Below are positions 5,978 through 8,341 of a DNA stretch of 8,341 nt, piece after piece. Made by a program: the position numbers and the translations under genes. The notes beneath the pieces were generated by a model. The model worked only from the letters and a program-made list of their open reading frames with translations, had not been told where the DNA came from and searched no databases. This stretch comes from Spirochaetaceae bacterium. Its GTDB lineage: Bacteria; Spirochaetota; Spirochaetia; Treponematales; Breznakiellaceae. The stretch covers positions 1-8,341 of the forward strand of contig JAITKQ010000201.1 in assembly GCA_031278295.1 (NCBI GenBank), given 5' to 3'. Each line of letters opens with the position of its first letter. The first letter of the stretch is position 1.

Positions 5978-8002
5978 TTACTTCAAATACTTTTTATAAA
6001 CAACCGTTTCATCGTTTACATGGATTTTTAGCAGATTTGAATAATCAATGCCATGCTGCACCATCGCGGCGTTTTTTCTGTCCTCATGTATATCAAACGG
6101 GATATGCGGCAGATACAAAACGTCAAATCCGCCTTCGGCTGAATAAACCGGCAGCGCCTCTTGCCCGTAGTATTCAGGATACCCTGAATAGTTGCCGTGA
6201 GCCTTTCCGTCAAAGGTGGCGGACTTCAGACCCGGATGGGCCGCTGAATCCCGCGTTATGTACTCGTTACATTCCTTGAACGCGCCGTTTTCGGGGTCGC
6301 CGCGTATACCCTGATAGTACGAAGCGCAGAACAAAAACGCGCAGAATCCGGCAAGGCATTTTGCGTGAACATGGTTTATTTTTGACACTGCCAAAACAAA
6401 AAGCGCCGACAGCGCGATACACGCCGGATAAACTATCGAAAGAAAATAGTCCGGCTTGAATATGGGCCTGTACAGCGAGAAACCCTGCGAAAGCACAAAA
6501 ACCAGGGCTGAAACCGAAAAGAGGTACACGATAAGCCGGGAGGCTTTTTCTCCGATCAGGGTTTGCAGCGTCTTCCTTTTCCATAAATGTATGCCGGCGA
6601 TAAAAAAAACAAATACCGCAAAGCACAGCGCGAATTCCGGTATACCGGGTGCCTTTATAGAAGAATTAAAATCTGTATTCGCAAGCGCCATGCGCAGAGC
6701 CGTTATTAGGAAAAAAGGCAAAAACAACAAGGCGGCTATGGCATTGGCGCATACAAACAGAACGGCGCTTTTTACATTTGTTTTTTTTGCCGCAAAAAAA
6801 CAACAAAAATAATAGATAAAATTGGCCATGATAAAAATCACGCCAAAGTAATGCGTATTGGCCAGACATATACAGCTTAAACAGTATAAAATTATGTTTG
6901 CCGGCGAGGGGCGCTGTTGAAAATCAAGAAAAAACGCGGCGCAAAGCGGTACAAGGAACATCCGTAAAATGTTACTCCGCATCTCCTGTGAAAAACCAAG
7001 CGCGTACATGCTAAGCGCCATGAATAAAGCGGCAAGCAACGCCGCTTTTTTGCTTCCGGAGCGCAGCGTCATTACGTAAACCGCCGCTATGGAAAGGGTT
7101 CCCAAAATCACCGAAACCATCCTGCCCACCGGTTCCGACCAGCCAAACAGCGTGAACGCCAAACGGAGCAGCATATAGTACAGCGGCGGGTTTCCCGGAT
7201 CGGAAAAAGTTTGTAAAAAAGGCAGGTGCGGCGACGATGCCATGCTGGTATAAAGTTCGTCAAGCCAGCCGGAGCTCCGCGTAAATCCGTTTATCCGCAG
7301 CGCAAAACCCGTCAGGATGACAAGCGCAAGCAGTACGGGGAATATCCGGTTCTTGCCGCGCAGGGACCGGTACACGGAGCTTACATAATCTTTGTAAAGG
7401 CAAAGCAGGCAGATAATAAGAAAATAGGTAAGCACGTACCGGGCAGGGTGGAACAAAAAGTCAGAAATACCCATAAGGGCCAGGTTAAAATCGCCATAGT
7501 AATTTGTCCAGTTTTTTATTACGAGTGAAGGCGTATACCGCAAGCCGGGTACCGGTAAAATAACATAGCCGTTTTCGTTATGCCCCTCAGTTGCCGGCCA
7601 TGCCCGTATATCGCCGGATGAAAAATAAAAAAGTTTGTTGCCTATAAAAATGCTTATGTTGTCAATGGCGGCAAGCGTTTGTGGCGCTTCGGTTTCGGCT
7701 ATGCGCAACGAAATGCCCAGGTAAAAACCATGCGTTGTCAAGCGTGTATACATGATAATTTTTTCGGATGTCCCGCCGTCCGCCTGAAATTCCGCCGTCT
7801 GTAAAGGTAGATGCAGCTCTTCTTGCCGGGGCAAAAACAATGTTATATTCCGTGCAAACTTCCTGTCCACCTCGATATTTACGTGGATGGGCGCCCAGCC
7901 CTCGCCTATAACATACTTGTGCTCCTCCAGGACAAAGAAAAAAGAAACAACAGCCCCAAGTATACATGCCGCCGTAAGCGCGACTCGCGTTATCTTATTC
8001 AT
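5978..8002 (-). CDS. Polytopic GT-C glycosyltransferase (GT39/ArnT/PMT_2-like)
   Basis: This 674-residue inner-membrane protein probably transfers a sugar from a polyprenyl-phosphate donor to an acceptor on the outer face of the membrane. TM1 is at about 7-25, and a hydrophilic extracytoplasmic domain follows (about 27-185). Around 11-12 more membrane segments run from about 187 to 562, and a soluble C-terminal domain covers about 565-674. Family signs are WLDELYTS, with Asp248-Glu249 in the first large loop as the likely catalytic acid pair, then DPGNPPLYYMLLRL (268-281) and FGWSEPVGRMVSVILGTLS (286-304). GGGGAG (8014-8009) lies 6 nt before the ATG. The large insertion between TM1 and TM2 is not part of the core enzyme. 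Substrate unknown; glycans, glycolipid or protein glycosylation are all possible. It heads the operon with surE and plsC. The partial gene at 8187 is a paralogue. Confidence 0.85.
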   Translation of the reverse strand: MNKITRVALTAACILGAVVSFFFVLEEHKYVIGEGWAPIHVNIEVDRKFARNITLFLPRQEELHLPLQTAEFQADGGTSEKIIMYTRLTTHGFYLGISLRIAETEAPQTLAAIDNISIFIGNKLFYFSSGDIRAWPATEGHNENGYVILPVPGLRYTPSLVIKNWTNYYGDFNLALMGISDFLFHPARYVLTYFLIICLLCLYKDYVSSVYRSLRGKNRIFPVLLALVILTGFALRINGFTRSSGWLDELYTSMASSPHLPFLQTFSDPGNPPLYYMLLRLAFTLFGWSEPVGRMVSVILGTLSIAAVYVMTLRSGSKKAALLAALFMALSMYALGFSQEMRSNILRMFLVPLCAAFFLDFQQRPSPANIILYCLSCICLANTHYFGVIFIMANFIYYFCCFFAAKKTNVKSAVLFVCANAIAALLFLPFFLITALRMALANTDFNSSIKAPGIPEFALCFAVFVFFIAGIHLWKRKTLQTLIGEKASRLIVYLFSVSALVFVLSQGFSLYRPIFKPDYFLSIVYPACIALSALFVLAVSKINHVHAKCLAGFCAFLFCASYYQGIRGDPENGAFKECNEYITRDSAAHPGLKSATFDGKAHGNYSGYPEYYGQEALPVYSAEGGFDVLYLPHIPFDIHEDRKNAAMVQHGIDYSNLLKIHVNDETVVYKKYLK

Positions 8003-8008
8003 TTTTAA

Positions 8009-8014
8009 CTCCCC
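8009..8014 (-). promoter_or_regulatory. Ribosome binding site of the complete glycosyltransferase gene
   Basis: GGGGAG on the minus strand, 6 nt before the ATG at 8002. I found no convincing promoter between here and the hairpin at 8129. Confidence 0.7.
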
Positions 8015-8128
8015 GTATTTTTACGGTTAAACGGTATAATGTCCATCGGAAATTCCTTGTTTTCATTATGTCGTGAGGTTTAATACCTCGCCTACCCTTC
8101 CTTAATCGGCTTAGGCAAGCGGCAAAAC

Positions 8129-8169
8129 GCCCCGCCACAAAACAGCTTGACGCTGTTTTGTGGCGGGGC
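8129..8169 (-). terminator. Long hairpin after the partial glycosyltransferase gene, possible terminator
   Basis: Two perfect 18-nt arms (8129-8146 and 8152-8169; GCCCCGCCACAAAACAGC in the left arm) surround a 5-nt loop. The hairpin starts 17 nt after the stop codon of the partial gene, a usual place for a terminator. The minus-strand tail is only GTTTTG, a weak T tract, so partial termination or mRNA 3'-end protection are alternatives. The GCCCC...AAAAC / GTTTT...GGGGC pattern resembles the palindrome at 3844-3869. Confidence 0.6.
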
Positions 8170-8186
8170 ATGGTTGGAAACCACGT

Positions 8187-8341
8187 TCAACGCAAATATT
8201 TCTTGAAAACAACCATATCGTTATTTACACGGATTTTTAACAAGTTATTGTCATCAAGGTTATGCAGATTCAGTTCGTCATACATAGCCATTTCATTTGT
8301 ACGAAAAATATTATTGAGCACGTACAGAACATCGAAATCAC
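8187..8341 (-). CDS. Second glycosyltransferase, C-terminal end only
   Basis: The frame enters from the right edge and ends at a TGA (8189-8187), giving 51 codons. The end reads FDVLYVLNNIF...DNNLLKIRVNNDMVVFKKYLR. The complete protein at 5978-8002 ends FDVLYLPHIPF...YSNLLKIHVNDETVVYKKYLK. The order, spacing and identities (FDVLY, NLLKI, VN, VV, KKYL) show these are paralogues from a tandem duplication, already well diverged. Only the soluble C-terminal domain is visible, so the enzyme type is inferred from the paralogue. Whether the two genes share a transcript depends on the hairpin between them (8129-8169). Confidence 0.85.
   Translation of the reverse strand, partial: DFDVLYVLNNIFRTNEMAMYDELNLHNLDDNNLLKIRVNNDMVVFKKYLR

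Noticed and set aside
5978..8002. Frameshift or decay in the glycosyltransferase gene
   Set aside because: The frame is intact over 674 codons with a ribosome site, catalytic Asp-Glu and regular membrane segments.
8035..8040. Perfect TATAAT on the plus strand as a promoter
   Set aside because: No -35 box at 16-18 bp and no plus-strand gene downstream; antisense transcription into the glycosyltransferase gene remains possible but unsupported.

Overview
The window reads as a piece of a bacterial chromosome with ordinary housekeeping genes on the right-hand 7 kb and a dense, non-coding repeat cluster on the left 1.3 kb. The organism cannot be fixed from the sequence alone. Mixed GC content, good Shine-Dalgarno sites, sigma70-like -10 boxes (TATAAT) and the gene set are compatible with a host-associated spirochaete of the Treponema type, but this is a low-confidence inference.

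Layout. Positions 1-1274 hold a mosaic of two interleaved repeat families. Family A is about 118 bp, with two near-full copies and two broken ones. Family B is about 95-103 bp, with seven copies, each carrying the palindromic core CGCTAC-GCG-GTAGCG. The cluster ends in a run of 14 G. No convincing gene lies in it. On the minus strand follow gltD (1373-2821, glutamate synthase small subunit) and a DapF-fold racemase/epimerase (2966-3766) that looks closer to the histidine racemase CntK than to true diaminopimelate epimerase. Each has its own recognisable promoter, and that of the racemase would give a leaderless mRNA. The only plus-strand gene is a DJ-1/YajL-family protein (3919-4482), preceded by a stack of palindromes.

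The right half is a minus-strand operon, read right to left: a polytopic GT-C type glycosyltransferase (5978-8002), surE (5255-5968, nucleotidase) and a PlsC-type acyltransferase (4485-5258). The last two overlap by ATGA and the first two are 9 nt apart. Upstream, past an intergenic region with an 18-bp perfect hairpin, lies the 3' end of a second glycosyltransferase gene (8187-8341). Its C-terminus is clearly paralogous to that of the complete one, so the locus holds a tandem duplication that continues beyond the window.

Functionally, the operon joins envelope work (lipid-linked sugar transfer outside the membrane, phosphatidic acid synthesis) with a nucleotide phosphatase. The gltD and racemase genes belong to amino-acid metabolism. 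The most unusual parts are the palindromic repeat mosaic, the CntK-like racemase without visible metallophore partners, and the tandem glycosyltransferases with large extra-membrane domains.
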